Part shown: positions 10,504-20,634 of the stretch, piece by piece
Position numbering within the stretch: position 1 is the first letter of the stretch
How the letters are laid out: each line of letters starts with the position of its first letter
Origin: CAZQIC01 sp964593555
GTDB taxonomy: Bacteria > Bacteroidota > Bacteroidia > JAFLBG01
Length of the DNA stretch: 64,000 nucleotides
NCBI GenBank assembly: GCA_964593555.1
Contig: CAZQIC010000007.1
Span: 10,464-74,463, forward strand
Reading direction: 5' to 3'
Notes under the pieces: generated by a model
The model's input: the letters and a program-made list of their open reading frames with translations, nothing else
Told to the model about the DNA's origin: nothing
Database searches by the model: none
Position numbers and translations under genes: made by a program

Positions 10504-12873
10504 CTACATTATCAATGTAACATTTCCTTTATATACACTATTCCTGCCTCGGACTTGTAGATTAATTCTCCAGACGTAAACTCCGGTGGACGAAACAGCT
10601 TCTTTGCCGATTACTGTTCCATTCCAACCAACACTAACATCAAAAGTAGAAAACACCAAATTTCCCCAGCGGTTATAAATAAAAAGTTCATACAATTCAA
10701 TATCCTGATCAAACAAGTGAGGAATAAAAATATCATTCGCGCCATCACCATTCGGACTAAAAACATTAGGGATAAAAAATAGTTTTTCCCACCCAACCCT
10801 CACCCATTGCTCTGAGGTATCCATACATCCGTATTGATTCTCTATTATAAGTTGGATTTTATATGATCCCGTGTCACTATAAATGAATGTTGGATTCGTA
10901 TTGGTAGACGAAGAATTTTGTGGATCATTAAAACTCCAGAACCATTTAATCGCATCAGTGGATTGATCGGTAAAGACAACAGATTTATTTACAAAAACAG
11001 GATTGGGATTTATAGAAAACACCGCTACGGGCTGAGGTAAAGTATTAATTGCAATACCATACATAGCACTGCAATTATTCGCGTCATTTACTTGTACAAT
11101 ATAAATTCCAAATGCAAGGTCGGTTGCAATGTTATTCGTATACCCATTACTCCAGCTATAAGTATAAGGATATGTTGCGCCACTAAGCTGCAATGTTCCG
11201 GAGCCTGTACTATCTCCTAAACAATGTGTATCCGTTGAAGTTATTGTTGCACTTAACGCAGATGGTTGAGTAATAGTTATTATTGATGTTGAAATACAAA
11301 ATATTGAATCTGAAACCGTAATGGTATATACACCAGCACTCAATCCTGAAACCGCTGTTGTTGTCGCTGTGCCAACGGACCAACTATAACTATAGGGTGC
11401 GGTACCGGAATTTATCATCACCTGCGCAAAGCCATCATTACCGTTATTACATTTTACATTTGTTGAAATAGTATTTACCGCAAGCTGCTTAACTGTGATC
11501 GACTTGTAAAGTGTATCTGAGTTACAGGAATAATCCAAGATCACACTCACGGAAAATGTCCCGTCAGCAGAAAAAATGTGATTCGGGTTTACTCCCGTTG
11601 ACGTATTTGCAACTCCACTCGCTACGTCACCAAAACTCCAGATATAAGACACATTAACGTTTGTGGGTGAAGAGCAATTATTCGCGGCTATTACAGGTGC
11701 TGTGAAACTCACATTCATACAGGTAACGGTTGCTGTTACCGGTGCAAGTACCGGCCTTGTATAATATGAAACAAAATTTGGCAGGCCGAGTGATCCGTTC
11801 TTCCCATTTAATGAAACTCCATCATCAACGTAATTACACGCTACGCCCAAAGCATTGGGATTATTGATCACTCCTAGCCAGGTCGTGTCAAGGCGCACCA
11901 CATAAATCTTTCCATCCGGCCCCAATTGCATTGCACCTAGCCATTTAAATGAAGTAGCCACCTTAACAGTCGATGCTTTTATGGCATTGTTTGATCCTGC
12001 ACACAAATTCCATTGGTAAATATCTCCGAGAGATATTACTGCTCCGTAAAATTTTGTTCCGTCCGGGGAAAACTCACAACCATAAGGCCCTTCTCCCGCG
12101 TTGGCAAATTGCTGTGGTAATAAAAGTGCATTACTCACCTGTCCTGTTGAATTATCAAAATCATACAGTTCAATACGATTTTCGGGGTCATAGATCGCAG
12201 CAGCTAGTTTTTTTCCGTCAGGCGATGCCTTAAGTTGCCCTGCTACATAACCATAGCCTGTGATACCGGTATGGCTGAGAACAGCAACAGCATTTACACC
12301 TGCGGAAGTAACCAAAAAACTTCTGAAGACAGCAGAGTCCATATCGTGAGTTATGATCCATAAATCCTTATTGTTGCAATGCCTCACTGCAAGTAATTTT
12401 TCTGTGGAACTTGCAAACAAAAAAATATTTTTATTCGCAGTGACCGCACCAAGGGAACCGCTCGCTGTCATATCTACCTCTGAATACCGGATACCATTGG
12501 GTTGCCCTAATTCATCAGCAGTAAAAATAAAATACCTTGTTGAGCTTCCCGGTTGCTGAAAAATAACTGCAGATTGCGTTGCAGACCAATGTCCCAACAA
12601 GCCCGTTCCATTTGTCATTACCAAATGATTCCTGTTCCATACGGTATTCCCATCCGTATAAAAAAGTAAATTACCGGCAGCATCAGATATAGAAGCGCTC
12701 CCTTCATGCGTATTGCATTGCCCTGTTGTTAGTGCAACGGGCGTTCCGCCGCCAGGAAAATTTATGCCTGCATTATGACCAAAATACCAATTCCAGGATT
12801 CTCCCTGCGTGTACGCTGTTAATGAATACAAAGAAAAAAATAATATGAGTTTTGTTCTTTTAAACATTGCCAC
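10504..12873 (-). CDS. T9SS type B cargo: propeller-like N-terminus, two SprB repeats, PKD, CHU_C (789 aa)
   Basis: Third gene of a minus-strand operon after the 1556-aa and 959-aa genes (21-bp gap). Parts: signal peptide (about 1-22, ending AYTQ); propeller-like domain (about 25-385, opening WNWYFGHNAGINF, same family as the 578-aa and 959-aa proteins); PKD-like domain (about 385-465); two SprB repeats (VKCNNGNDG and THCLGDSTGSG starts, about 465-605); PKD domain (about 610-690); and type B sorting domain (FFIPNVFSPNGDGANDIF, ending GNVTLIM). The last residue is Met where relatives have Arg. Likely a surface protein exported with its operon partners; ligand unknown. Confidence 0.85.
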   Translation of the reverse strand: MAMFKRTKLILFFSLYSLTAYTQGESWNWYFGHNAGINFPGGGTPVALTTGQCNTHEGSASISDAAGNLLFYTDGNTVWNRNHLVMTNGTGLLGHWSATQSAVIFQQPGSSTRYFIFTADELGQPNGIRYSEVDMTASGSLGAVTANKNIFLFASSTEKLLAVRHCNNKDLWIITHDMDSAVFRSFLVTSAGVNAVAVLSHTGITGYGYVAGQLKASPDGKKLAAAIYDPENRIELYDFDNSTGQVSNALLLPQQFANAGEGPYGCEFSPDGTKFYGAVISLGDIYQWNLCAGSNNAIKASTVKVATSFKWLGAMQLGPDGKIYVVRLDTTWLGVINNPNALGVACNYVDDGVSLNGKNGSLGLPNFVSYYTRPVLAPVTATVTCMNVSFTAPVIAANNCSSPTNVNVSYIWSFGDVASGVANTSTGVNPNHIFSADGTFSVSVILDYSCNSDTLYKSITVKQLAVNTISTNVKCNNGNDGFAQVMINSGTAPYSYSWSVGTATTTAVSGLSAGVYTITVSDSIFCISTSIITITQPSALSATITSTDTHCLGDSTGSGTLQLSGATYPYTYSWSNGYTNNIATDLAFGIYIVQVNDANNCSAMYGIAINTLPQPVAVFSINPNPVFVNKSVVFTDQSTDAIKWFWSFNDPQNSSSTNTNPTFIYSDTGSYKIQLIIENQYGCMDTSEQWVRVGWEKLFFIPNVFSPNGDGANDIFIPHLFDQDIELYELFIYNRWGNLVFSTFDVSVGWNGTVIGKEAVSSTGVYVWRINLQVRGRNSVYKGNVTLIM

Positions 12874-12894
12874 TCAAATAAAATAATAGAATAA

Positions 12895-15774
12895 TTACCT
12901 GATCAGGTTAACATGACCGGTGTAGTGATGTATATGTTGATTGCCATCTTCGGTATATAATTTCCAAACATAAACATCTTGCTGTGCAATTGCATTTCCC
13001 TCATTCGCCCTGCCATCCCAACCCACCAAAGGAGAATCAGAATGAAAAATAACCTCTCCCCATCGATCGAATATATACAAGTCATATTCAGCGGCATCGA
13101 TCCCCGCTACAACAGGGAAAAAAATATCATTCAATCCATCAGCATTGGGTGTGAATGTATTTGGGACATAAAAAACATAATCTGTCGTAACGGTAATCAT
13201 ATCGCTGTAAGAAGCGCTGCATCCAAATTCATTTATAACAGAAAGTGTTACCTGGTATGATCCGGTATCTGCAGAATAAGTAAAAGAAGGATGCTGAACA
13301 GACGACGAGGAATTGGCAATATCACCAAACGACCAGTTCCAAAAAGCAGCGCCTACCGATTGATCCGTAAAATGCACAGTTGGATCAAGAATAGTCGCTG
13401 CATGGGGATTGAATACGAAGTATGCAACAGGATTGGGATACACTGTAATAAAATTATTTTTTGCCAATGTATTTGAACAACCATTATTGTCGGTTATTGT
13501 AAGCGAAACATTATACGAACCTGGAGTTGTATAACAATTAGATGGATTGCCTGCAATAGAAGTACTATCATTTCCAAAATCCCACACCGCGCTCCCGCTT
13601 AATGTGGTGTTTATAAAATTTACACATAAAGGGCCGCACCCTTCTGTATCGCTAGCTGAGAATACTACCTCTGGCAAAGGATATACTGTAAGTGTTAATG
13701 TTTGTGTGTCCGATGGACATCCGTTTACATCCCTTACCATTACTGTATATACAGTGGTTACAGTCGGAGATACTATTATTGATGAAGTTGTTAAAGTGCC
13801 AGGGTTCCATAAATAATTGTATGGTGCGCCATTGCCTCCAACAGCAATAGTTTGTAAGGTATCGTTTTGATTTTCGCAAATAGCAGTCGTTGGTGAAACA
13901 ATATTTACAATAATCGGAGGTGGCTCTGTTATGGTTATTCCCGATAACACTGTACAACCATTCATATCGGTTATTTGAACAGAATAGGTACCAGCAATTA
14001 AATTAGTTGCGGTTTGCATATTTATTAATGCTGAATGACTCCATGAGTATGAATACGCAGTTACACCTCCGGACGGAATAACAGTTACAGTTCCATCATT
14101 TTCTCCACTACATATTACATCCTGCTTTACTATGCTGGCTAAAAGTTGTAGCGGCTGAGTCAAGCTTGTTGTATCTGTTTTAGTACAGCCTTTTGAATCG
14201 GTTATGGTTACAGTATATTGGCCCGCAAACAAATTAGTTGCTGTGTTTCCTGCTTGTCCATTACTCCAGCTATAAATGTATGGCGCATGAGGACCGGTGG
14301 CATTAACCGAAAGGGTACTGCTGCTTCCCCAACATGGAATTGATGTGCCAGATAAATTTATAATCGGGGGGATAAAAACGTTTACCATTACTGTATCATA
14401 AATAGTATCGCATAAGTTATACGCGCGTAAAATATATTGAGTCGATGCAGGCGGAGATGCAAGTGGGTTAGAAATAGTTGGATTGCCTATACCTGTTGTT
14501 GGTGTCCAAATATAATTGAGTCCTGCAACAGGGGTTGAACCTATTTGAGCAGAAGTACTGAAACATATACTTGTATCTCTTCCTGCAATTATTGTCTTTG
14601 GTGCAAAAATCTTTGCATCAAAATAATTGGGTAGCCCTGCCAAACCTGTCCTCCCTGCAAGAGATGTATAATTGAATTGCATATTAGGATTTGTATAATT
14701 ATTCGGATTGTGAATTACTCCTAAAGAATCATTGTTTCTATAAACATGAGAAAAATAGATTTTACCATCCGGTGCCAACTGCATACCATATAAATAGGAT
14801 CCTGGAAAGTCAGTAATTATTTCCGTTGGAGGAATGCTGGGCGCAAAGCGCTGATAACGAAAAATTTTTCCGACCTGGGTCGAACCACCAACTAAGGTAC
14901 CACCTGCAATATATAAAACAGAATCATTAGGAGAAAAACTAGCGCCATAATGAGCTTGCATATTGCCAGACAAAATACGCGCATTGCTAAGTTGCCCGGT
15001 TGCATTATCAAAATCATACAATTCATTTTTCCCATACATAAAGGCACTTAAAATTGCATCACTATTATGAGATGCTTTTAAGTATCCGGTAAATGCCACT
15101 AAATTACCCGGACTAGTACTTCCGATAACTGTAATTACAGGATTGGCTGTATCAATACCATTGCAGGTAACCAAAAAAGCATAATATTTATTAGTGAACT
15201 GTTTTCGGGTAATGATCCAATAGTCAATTCCGTTAGCATGTTTTGCTGCGGTAACTTGCTCCCGGGTAGTATCAACAAGAGCACGGTTTTTAAAACCTCC
15301 AACTATATCACCAAGTCCTCCGTTTAATGTCATGTCAACCACAGAATAATTTAATCCATCCCATGGCCCCTTAGGCCCTGCAGGCCTTCCCAATGGAGGC
15401 AAAGGCGTACTTGTTATTCCATCTGTTGTAAAAATGTAATATTTGTTTTTGTCTCCAACATAAGGAGTAATAATTGCTGATTGAGTAGAGCTCTGATCTC
15501 CCAACAATCCATTTCCATTCGGCATCACAACATGATTTTTATTCCAAACCTTCAGCCCATCAGTGTAAAAAAGCAAATTGCCTGCTACATCACAAATGGT
15601 GGCACATCCTTCAAAAGTATTTATCTGTCCGTTCAGCAATGGTACCGGTGGAGTACCTCCGCCGAAATTAAGTCCTGCGTTACCTCCAAAGTACCATATA
15701 TCGGCTTGCTTCTGAGCAAGCAAAATGCCCGAGAAAATAAAACTGTAAAAAAAAATAAAAACTGCTCTTTTCAA
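12895..15774 (-). CDS. T9SS type B cargo: propeller-like N-terminus, SprB and PKD repeats, CHU_C (959 aa)
   Basis: Second gene of the operon, 8 bp after the 1556-aa gene. Parts: signal peptide (about 1-20, ending LLAQ); propeller-like domain (about 22-390, DIWYFGGNAGLNF); Ig-like segment with RDTSICFSTSAQIG (about 395-470); two SprB repeats (IPCWGSSS, VICSGENDG); a second Ig-like segment; two PKD domains (about 695-860, the first with GCGPLCVNF); and type B sorting domain (FYVPNTFTPNADGLNDIF, ending GHVNLIR). Its 3' third is nearly identical in DNA to that of the neighbouring 1556-aa gene, including an exact 61-nt run, which points to recent duplication or gene conversion. Confidence 0.87.
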   Translation of the reverse strand: MKRAVFIFFYSFIFSGILLAQKQADIWYFGGNAGLNFGGGTPPVPLLNGQINTFEGCATICDVAGNLLFYTDGLKVWNKNHVVMPNGNGLLGDQSSTQSAIITPYVGDKNKYYIFTTDGITSTPLPPLGRPAGPKGPWDGLNYSVVDMTLNGGLGDIVGGFKNRALVDTTREQVTAAKHANGIDYWIITRKQFTNKYYAFLVTCNGIDTANPVITVIGSTSPGNLVAFTGYLKASHNSDAILSAFMYGKNELYDFDNATGQLSNARILSGNMQAHYGASFSPNDSVLYIAGGTLVGGSTQVGKIFRYQRFAPSIPPTEIITDFPGSYLYGMQLAPDGKIYFSHVYRNNDSLGVIHNPNNYTNPNMQFNYTSLAGRTGLAGLPNYFDAKIFAPKTIIAGRDTSICFSTSAQIGSTPVAGLNYIWTPTTGIGNPTISNPLASPPASTQYILRAYNLCDTIYDTVMVNVFIPPIINLSGTSIPCWGSSSTLSVNATGPHAPYIYSWSNGQAGNTATNLFAGQYTVTITDSKGCTKTDTTSLTQPLQLLASIVKQDVICSGENDGTVTVIPSGGVTAYSYSWSHSALINMQTATNLIAGTYSVQITDMNGCTVLSGITITEPPPIIVNIVSPTTAICENQNDTLQTIAVGGNGAPYNYLWNPGTLTTSSIIVSPTVTTVYTVMVRDVNGCPSDTQTLTLTVYPLPEVVFSASDTEGCGPLCVNFINTTLSGSAVWDFGNDSTSIAGNPSNCYTTPGSYNVSLTITDNNGCSNTLAKNNFITVYPNPVAYFVFNPHAATILDPTVHFTDQSVGAAFWNWSFGDIANSSSSVQHPSFTYSADTGSYQVTLSVINEFGCSASYSDMITVTTDYVFYVPNTFTPNADGLNDIFFPVVAGIDAAEYDLYIFDRWGEVIFHSDSPLVGWDGRANEGNAIAQQDVYVWKLYTEDGNQHIHHYTGHVNLIR

Positions 15775-15782
15775 GATTGTTA

Positions 15783-18700
15783 CTATCTAACTAATGAAAC
15801 ATGGCCTGTGTAATTGTGGCGTTTACCATTCACATCGTTTGTTAAAATTTTCCAAACATAAACATCCTGCTGTGCAGTTGCGTTACCAACATTGGCTCTT
15901 CCATCCCATCCCACTATAGGAGAATCAGAATGAAAAATAATATCTCCCCATCGATCGAATATATACAAGTCATATTCAGTTCCATCTATCCCGGTCACAA
16001 CCGGAGAAAAAATATCATTCAATCCATCTGCATTGGGCGTGAATGTATTGGGGATATAAAATATATAATCAGTTTTTATTGTAATTATATCACTATAAGA
16101 AGCTCTGCATCCAAATTCATTAATAACTGAAAGTGTTACCTGATATGATCCTGTATCTGAAGGATAGGTAAAAGAAGGATGCTGAACAGACGCTGATGAA
16201 TTTGCAATATCACCAAACGACCAGTTCCAAAAAGCAGCGCCTACCGATTGATCCGTAAAATGCAATGTCGGATCAAGAATAGTCGCTGCATGGGGATTGA
16301 ATATAAAGTGCGCAGCAGGATCAGGATGAACTGTAATAAAATTATTTTTTGTCAACGTATTTGAGCAGCCATTATTGTCAGTTATTGTAAGGGAAACATT
16401 ATACGAACCCGTCTCAGTATAACAATTGGTCGGATTGTTGGTAAAAGAACTATTTCCATTTCCAAGATCCCACACAGCATTAATTGCAGAAGTTGTATTA
16501 GTAAAGTTTACACACAAGGGCCCGCATCCACTTTCATTATCAGCAACAAAAGAAACATCAGGCAATGGAAGTGTAGAAATTGATGCTGTACCGATACCTG
16601 AGCAACCATTGGCATCAACAACAGTTAATGTATATAGCCCGCCTGCAATTCCATTTGCGACAGGAGAATTTTGTCCCGAACTCCAGAAATAATTGTATCC
16701 CGGCATACCTCCTGTCACCGCCGAAGAAAGCTGTGTTGTTGCACCACTGCAAACCGAAGCCCCCGCAACATCAACACGAATAAGTGATGGTTCTGTTACC
16801 TGAACAGCCGATTGATGTGTACATCCATTTCCATCAGTAATTGTTATGTTATAATTTGAAGCAATTACGTTGTTAATGGAATTAGAATTATTTCCATTGC
16901 TCCAGCTATAGCTATAAGGAATCGTTCCACCAGAAATTATAATAGTTGCTGATCCACTGCTGCCGCCATTGCATAAAACCGATTGTGTATTAATAGTTGA
17001 TGTAATAATTGCAGGCTCCGTAACTGTTATTGTGGTTGTTGACACACATCCATTCACATCAGTAACGGTGAGAGAATAAATTCCTGCAGCAAGACTGGAA
17101 ACAGTGGATGTATTTAAGCTATTACTCCAGGAATAACTATATGGGGATGTACCGGAGCTTACCATTGTGGCAATTGAACCCGTATTATTTCCAAAACAAT
17201 TTACACTTGTTGTTGTTACTGCTATCGCAGGCAACCCGGTGTTTGACACCGTTATAGTTGCATTTACAGAACATCCATTGCGATCGCTGATAGTGAGAGA
17301 GTAATTACCTGCTGTTATCCCCATTAATGATGCAGCTGTATTTCCATTGTTCCATAAATAGCTATAAGGACTGCTTCCCCCGGAAGGGACAACACCCGCA
17401 ACACCATTCGCAACACCGCATGTTGCATCAGTGGTTATTGAATTTGGCACCAACTCAGATGGCTCAGTAATATTAACAGTCGCAATAGAAGTACAATTAT
17501 TTGCGTCTGTTACTACAACAGAAAATGTTCCTGCAGTTAACCCGGTAGCAATAGAATTACTTTGTGGTGGATTTGTTTGCCATGAATAATTATATCCTGC
17601 AACTCCTCCCGTTACATTTGCCGAAGCCATACCATTATTGCCTCCTTTGCAAAGTATGCCGGATATCTGTGGCGCAGTAACCGTTAGTAACGGTGGTTCA
17701 GTAATGTTAATTGCTTTAACAGCTGTACACCCATTTGCATCAGTAATTATCACGCTCCACGTTCCAACACTTAACGCAGTTGCTGTAACATTTTGCTGCA
17801 CCGGCGAAGTCTGCCAGTTATAAGTATATGCTCCAGTTCCTCCCAATGCTGCTGCAGTGGCAGAACCTGTCTTGGCTCCATTACACGACAAATTTGTCTG
17901 CGCAGGAACAAATGCGAGTAATGGCAAAGGTGCTGTGATAATAAACGATGTTGTATCAATGGAACAATTCTGATCAGAAACAGTTGCTGTATATATTCCA
18001 CTGGAAAGATTTGTTGCCGTCTGTGCAGATTGTCCATTACTCCAGGTATATAAATAAGGCGCGATTCCACCAACAACATTTATAGTCGCGGTTCCACCAG
18101 CAGAGCCAATACATTTTGTAGGTGTAACAGTGTTATTAAATAACATTGGCCGCGGAGTAAACTTTGCGATCAAAGCATCGTCACTTCCAGCGCTACCCGC
18201 CTGGAAATACGCGCCGCTTCCCGGATTGGCAGTAGCACCACTTGACATTTTTCCTGTGACAAATAAATTCCCTTTCAAATCCAATGCGAGGTTTTCTCCA
18301 CACTCGTAACCAAATCCGCCAAATGTAGTTCCCCATTGCCATACACAATTATCATTAAAGCCAGCAACAAATGCATCCATATTACCACCGAAGCCTCCCT
18401 GGAAATATCCCCATCCGGGATTGTATGTAGGGAAACCTGCACCACCAACAAAACCTGTTACATAAAAATTATCACAAGGATCGATACAAATACCGCGTGC
18501 AATATCCGCTCCTGTACCACCATAAAATGTTGACCACAACAACGTACCTGAATTGGTAAACTTTAACAATGCAACATCTCCTCTTAATGTACCACCTCCA
18601 TATGTACTTTGAAAATACGCACCGCTACCCGGATTTAACAATGGAAAATCCAATGATGATGCTGATGCACCGACGACAAATACATCTCCCTTGCTATCAA

Positions 18701-20453
18701 TTACCATATCTTCTGATCCGTCCATTTCTGATCCGCCCAAATATGTCGACCATACCATTGCACCACTGTTATTGAATTTTGTAATGAACAAATCGCCAAC
18801 CGATATCCAGCTGCCCAGCATTCCGCCGCCATTCATCGTTGATTGATAAAATGAAGAACCGCCTCCATTCATCAATGGAAAATTGGTTGAGTATGTTGGT
18901 CCGGTAATAAAAAGATTTCCCGCTGCATCCAAAGCAAGTGATTGACCAGAATCACCGCTGTTGCCACCTAAAAATGTTGACCACACACATGCTCCGGAAT
19001 TGTTAAACTTTAAAATAAAAGCATCACCCGCAACATTTGATGAACCACCGCCAAATGCAGCCTGATTGTAGGCGCCTGCTAATGTTTGCAACGGAAAATT
19101 TATACGCCCTGCAAAACCGGTAACATAAATATTTCCGGCTGCGTCAGAGATAATATCAAATGCCCTGTCATAAGTTGTACTTCCGTAATAGGTAGCCCAA
19201 AGCCTGGTACCCGTATTAGAGAATTTTATAATACATATATCAGCAATGCCAACTGCGCCGGTATTGGTGTTTTTATTGTATGCTCCTGCAAGTATTTGTG
19301 TTGGAAAATTACTGGAACTTGATGAACCTGTAACATAGACATTCCCAGCCGGGTCAGTAGTAATTGCTTCCGCCCTGTCATCGTTATCCCCACCGTAATA
19401 CGTTGCCCATTGACGCACTCCATTATTATTAAACTTCACAATAAAAATATCTACAGTGCCGGTACTTGTTCCCTGATAATGTGTTCCTGCATTAAGTGTT
19501 GGAAAAGTTGTAGAGTTGGTATATCCTGTAATGAAAACATTTCCCATTTTATCTGTCGCAATTGCATTTGCGCCATCAAGTCCGCTGCCACCATAGCATG
19601 TCGACCATTTCAATTGAAGCGGAGGATCGATCACAACTTCTTCTGAAGTATTATAATCTTCAAGCTGAAATGAAACTTCTTTGTTTTTTACAATATACTC
19701 TGAATGGATTTTATTTTGATAACCACCCTGGTAGCTATAAAGGGCTCCTTCCTGTAACACGCCATTCTCTGTAGTTATTTTCACACTATTGCTTTCTTTT
19801 AATGACTCGAGACCAGTTGCGCCATCATAATTCATTTTTATCAATGATGGGTTGGCACCGGGATGTAAAATAAAATTGTGTTTTATATTGTTGTCGCCAT
19901 CACAAATAAATTCCCAATCGATATTTGGATAGATGTTTTTGATTGTTACTTTTTTGTATGTCTTTACACCAATTATTCCCTGTGGGCAGTGGCCTAAAAA
20001 ATAATTTACTTCACCGTCATCCACCTGTTCTTCTTTAACAACATTTGACAGTTGAATATCTGATCCCGCCAAACTCACATCTACCCTGCTCCATGAATAT
20101 TTTTTCTCTTTACCAATTGTGCTACTGATCAAACTCTCCACTTCTGTTTCCTCTTTTTCAATTGCTTTCATAAAAACATAGGTAAGCCCCTTATCAGTAA
20201 TATAAAGATCCATGCCAGGCTTTGAGTTTTTGAAAAAAACCTGTTGAATTAAATTTCCCTGGTCGTCGATGAGTTGCCCTTTATTTTCAGTAAAACCATT
20301 TGCAACTTCATTGTCCTTTATTTGTTCTTTTACTTCATTCGCCAATTGAGCATGATTACCTGCATAAGTATGGCTGTAATAGAATGTGAGAGCACAAACA
20401 AGACAAGCTAGCTTATAAAAAAAATATTGGGAGGAGGATTTTTTCTGTTTCAC
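15783..20453 (-). CDS. Giant T9SS type B adhesin: DUF7948-like, SBBP repeats, six SprB repeats, CHU_C (1556 aa)
   Basis: First gene of a three-gene operon. Translation appears to start at a GTG (20453); no ATG lies between it and the signal peptide (about residues 10-31). Parts: DUF7948-like domain (about 48-275, FTENKGQLIDDQGN); SBBP repeats (about 280-765, each with a TYYGG or TFLGG core); no PKD between SBBP and SprB, unlike the 1610- and 1623-aa relatives; six SprB repeats (about 770-1215); Ig-like segment; two PKD domains (about 1297-1460); and type B sorting domain (FYIPNTFTPNADGLNDIF, ending GHVSLVR). Likely a surface adhesin exported by T9SS with the two propeller proteins downstream. 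Confidence 0.9.
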   Translation of the reverse strand: MKQKKSSSQYFFYKLACLVCALTFYYSHTYAGNHAQLANEVKEQIKDNEVANGFTENKGQLIDDQGNLIQQVFFKNSKPGMDLYITDKGLTYVFMKAIEKEETEVESLISSTIGKEKKYSWSRVDVSLAGSDIQLSNVVKEEQVDDGEVNYFLGHCPQGIIGVKTYKKVTIKNIYPNIDWEFICDGDNNIKHNFILHPGANPSLIKMNYDGATGLESLKESNSVKITTENGVLQEGALYSYQGGYQNKIHSEYIVKNKEVSFQLEDYNTSEEVVIDPPLQLKWSTCYGGSGLDGANAIATDKMGNVFITGYTNSTTFPTLNAGTHYQGTSTGTVDIFIVKFNNNGVRQWATYYGGDNDDRAEAITTDPAGNVYVTGSSSSSNFPTQILAGAYNKNTNTGAVGIADICIIKFSNTGTRLWATYYGSTTYDRAFDIISDAAGNIYVTGFAGRINFPLQTLAGAYNQAAFGGGSSNVAGDAFILKFNNSGACVWSTFLGGNSGDSGQSLALDAAGNLFITGPTYSTNFPLMNGGGSSFYQSTMNGGGMLGSWISVGDLFITKFNNSGAMVWSTYLGGSEMDGSEDMVIDSKGDVFVVGASASSLDFPLLNPGSGAYFQSTYGGGTLRGDVALLKFTNSGTLLWSTFYGGTGADIARGICIDPCDNFYVTGFVGGAGFPTYNPGWGYFQGGFGGNMDAFVAGFNDNCVWQWGTTFGGFGYECGENLALDLKGNLFVTGKMSSGATANPGSGAYFQAGSAGSDDALIAKFTPRPMLFNNTVTPTKCIGSAGGTATINVVGGIAPYLYTWSNGQSAQTATNLSSGIYTATVSDQNCSIDTTSFIITAPLPLLAFVPAQTNLSCNGAKTGSATAAALGGTGAYTYNWQTSPVQQNVTATALSVGTWSVIITDANGCTAVKAINITEPPLLTVTAPQISGILCKGGNNGMASANVTGGVAGYNYSWQTNPPQSNSIATGLTAGTFSVVVTDANNCTSIATVNITEPSELVPNSITTDATCGVANGVAGVVPSGGSSPYSYLWNNGNTAASLMGITAGNYSLTISDRNGCSVNATITVSNTGLPAIAVTTTSVNCFGNNTGSIATMVSSGTSPYSYSWSNSLNTSTVSSLAAGIYSLTVTDVNGCVSTTTITVTEPAIITSTINTQSVLCNGGSSGSATIIISGGTIPYSYSWSNGNNSNSINNVIASNYNITITDGNGCTHQSAVQVTEPSLIRVDVAGASVCSGATTQLSSAVTGGMPGYNYFWSSGQNSPVANGIAGGLYTLTVVDANGCSGIGTASISTLPLPDVSFVADNESGCGPLCVNFTNTTSAINAVWDLGNGNSSFTNNPTNCYTETGSYNVSLTITDNNGCSNTLTKNNFITVHPDPAAHFIFNPHAATILDPTLHFTDQSVGAAFWNWSFGDIANSSASVQHPSFTYPSDTGSYQVTLSVINEFGCRASYSDIITIKTDYIFYIPNTFTPNADGLNDIFSPVVTGIDGTEYDLYIFDRWGDIIFHSDSPIVGWDGRANVGNATAQQDVYVWKILTNDVNGKRHNYTGHVSLVR

Positions 20454-20634
20454 GCTTAGTTTTTTTTATTAACTTTTTTTAACTTGATTTGCATACTTTA
20501 CTGATATTTCAAATCTAACAGGAGAGTGGTTTTGTTACAATTGAAACGCATATTAAAATAACATCCGCAAATTAAATTTTTATCTGTAAATTATTGATTT
20601 TCAATATTTTACGTAAAACAAAATAATACGCTAC

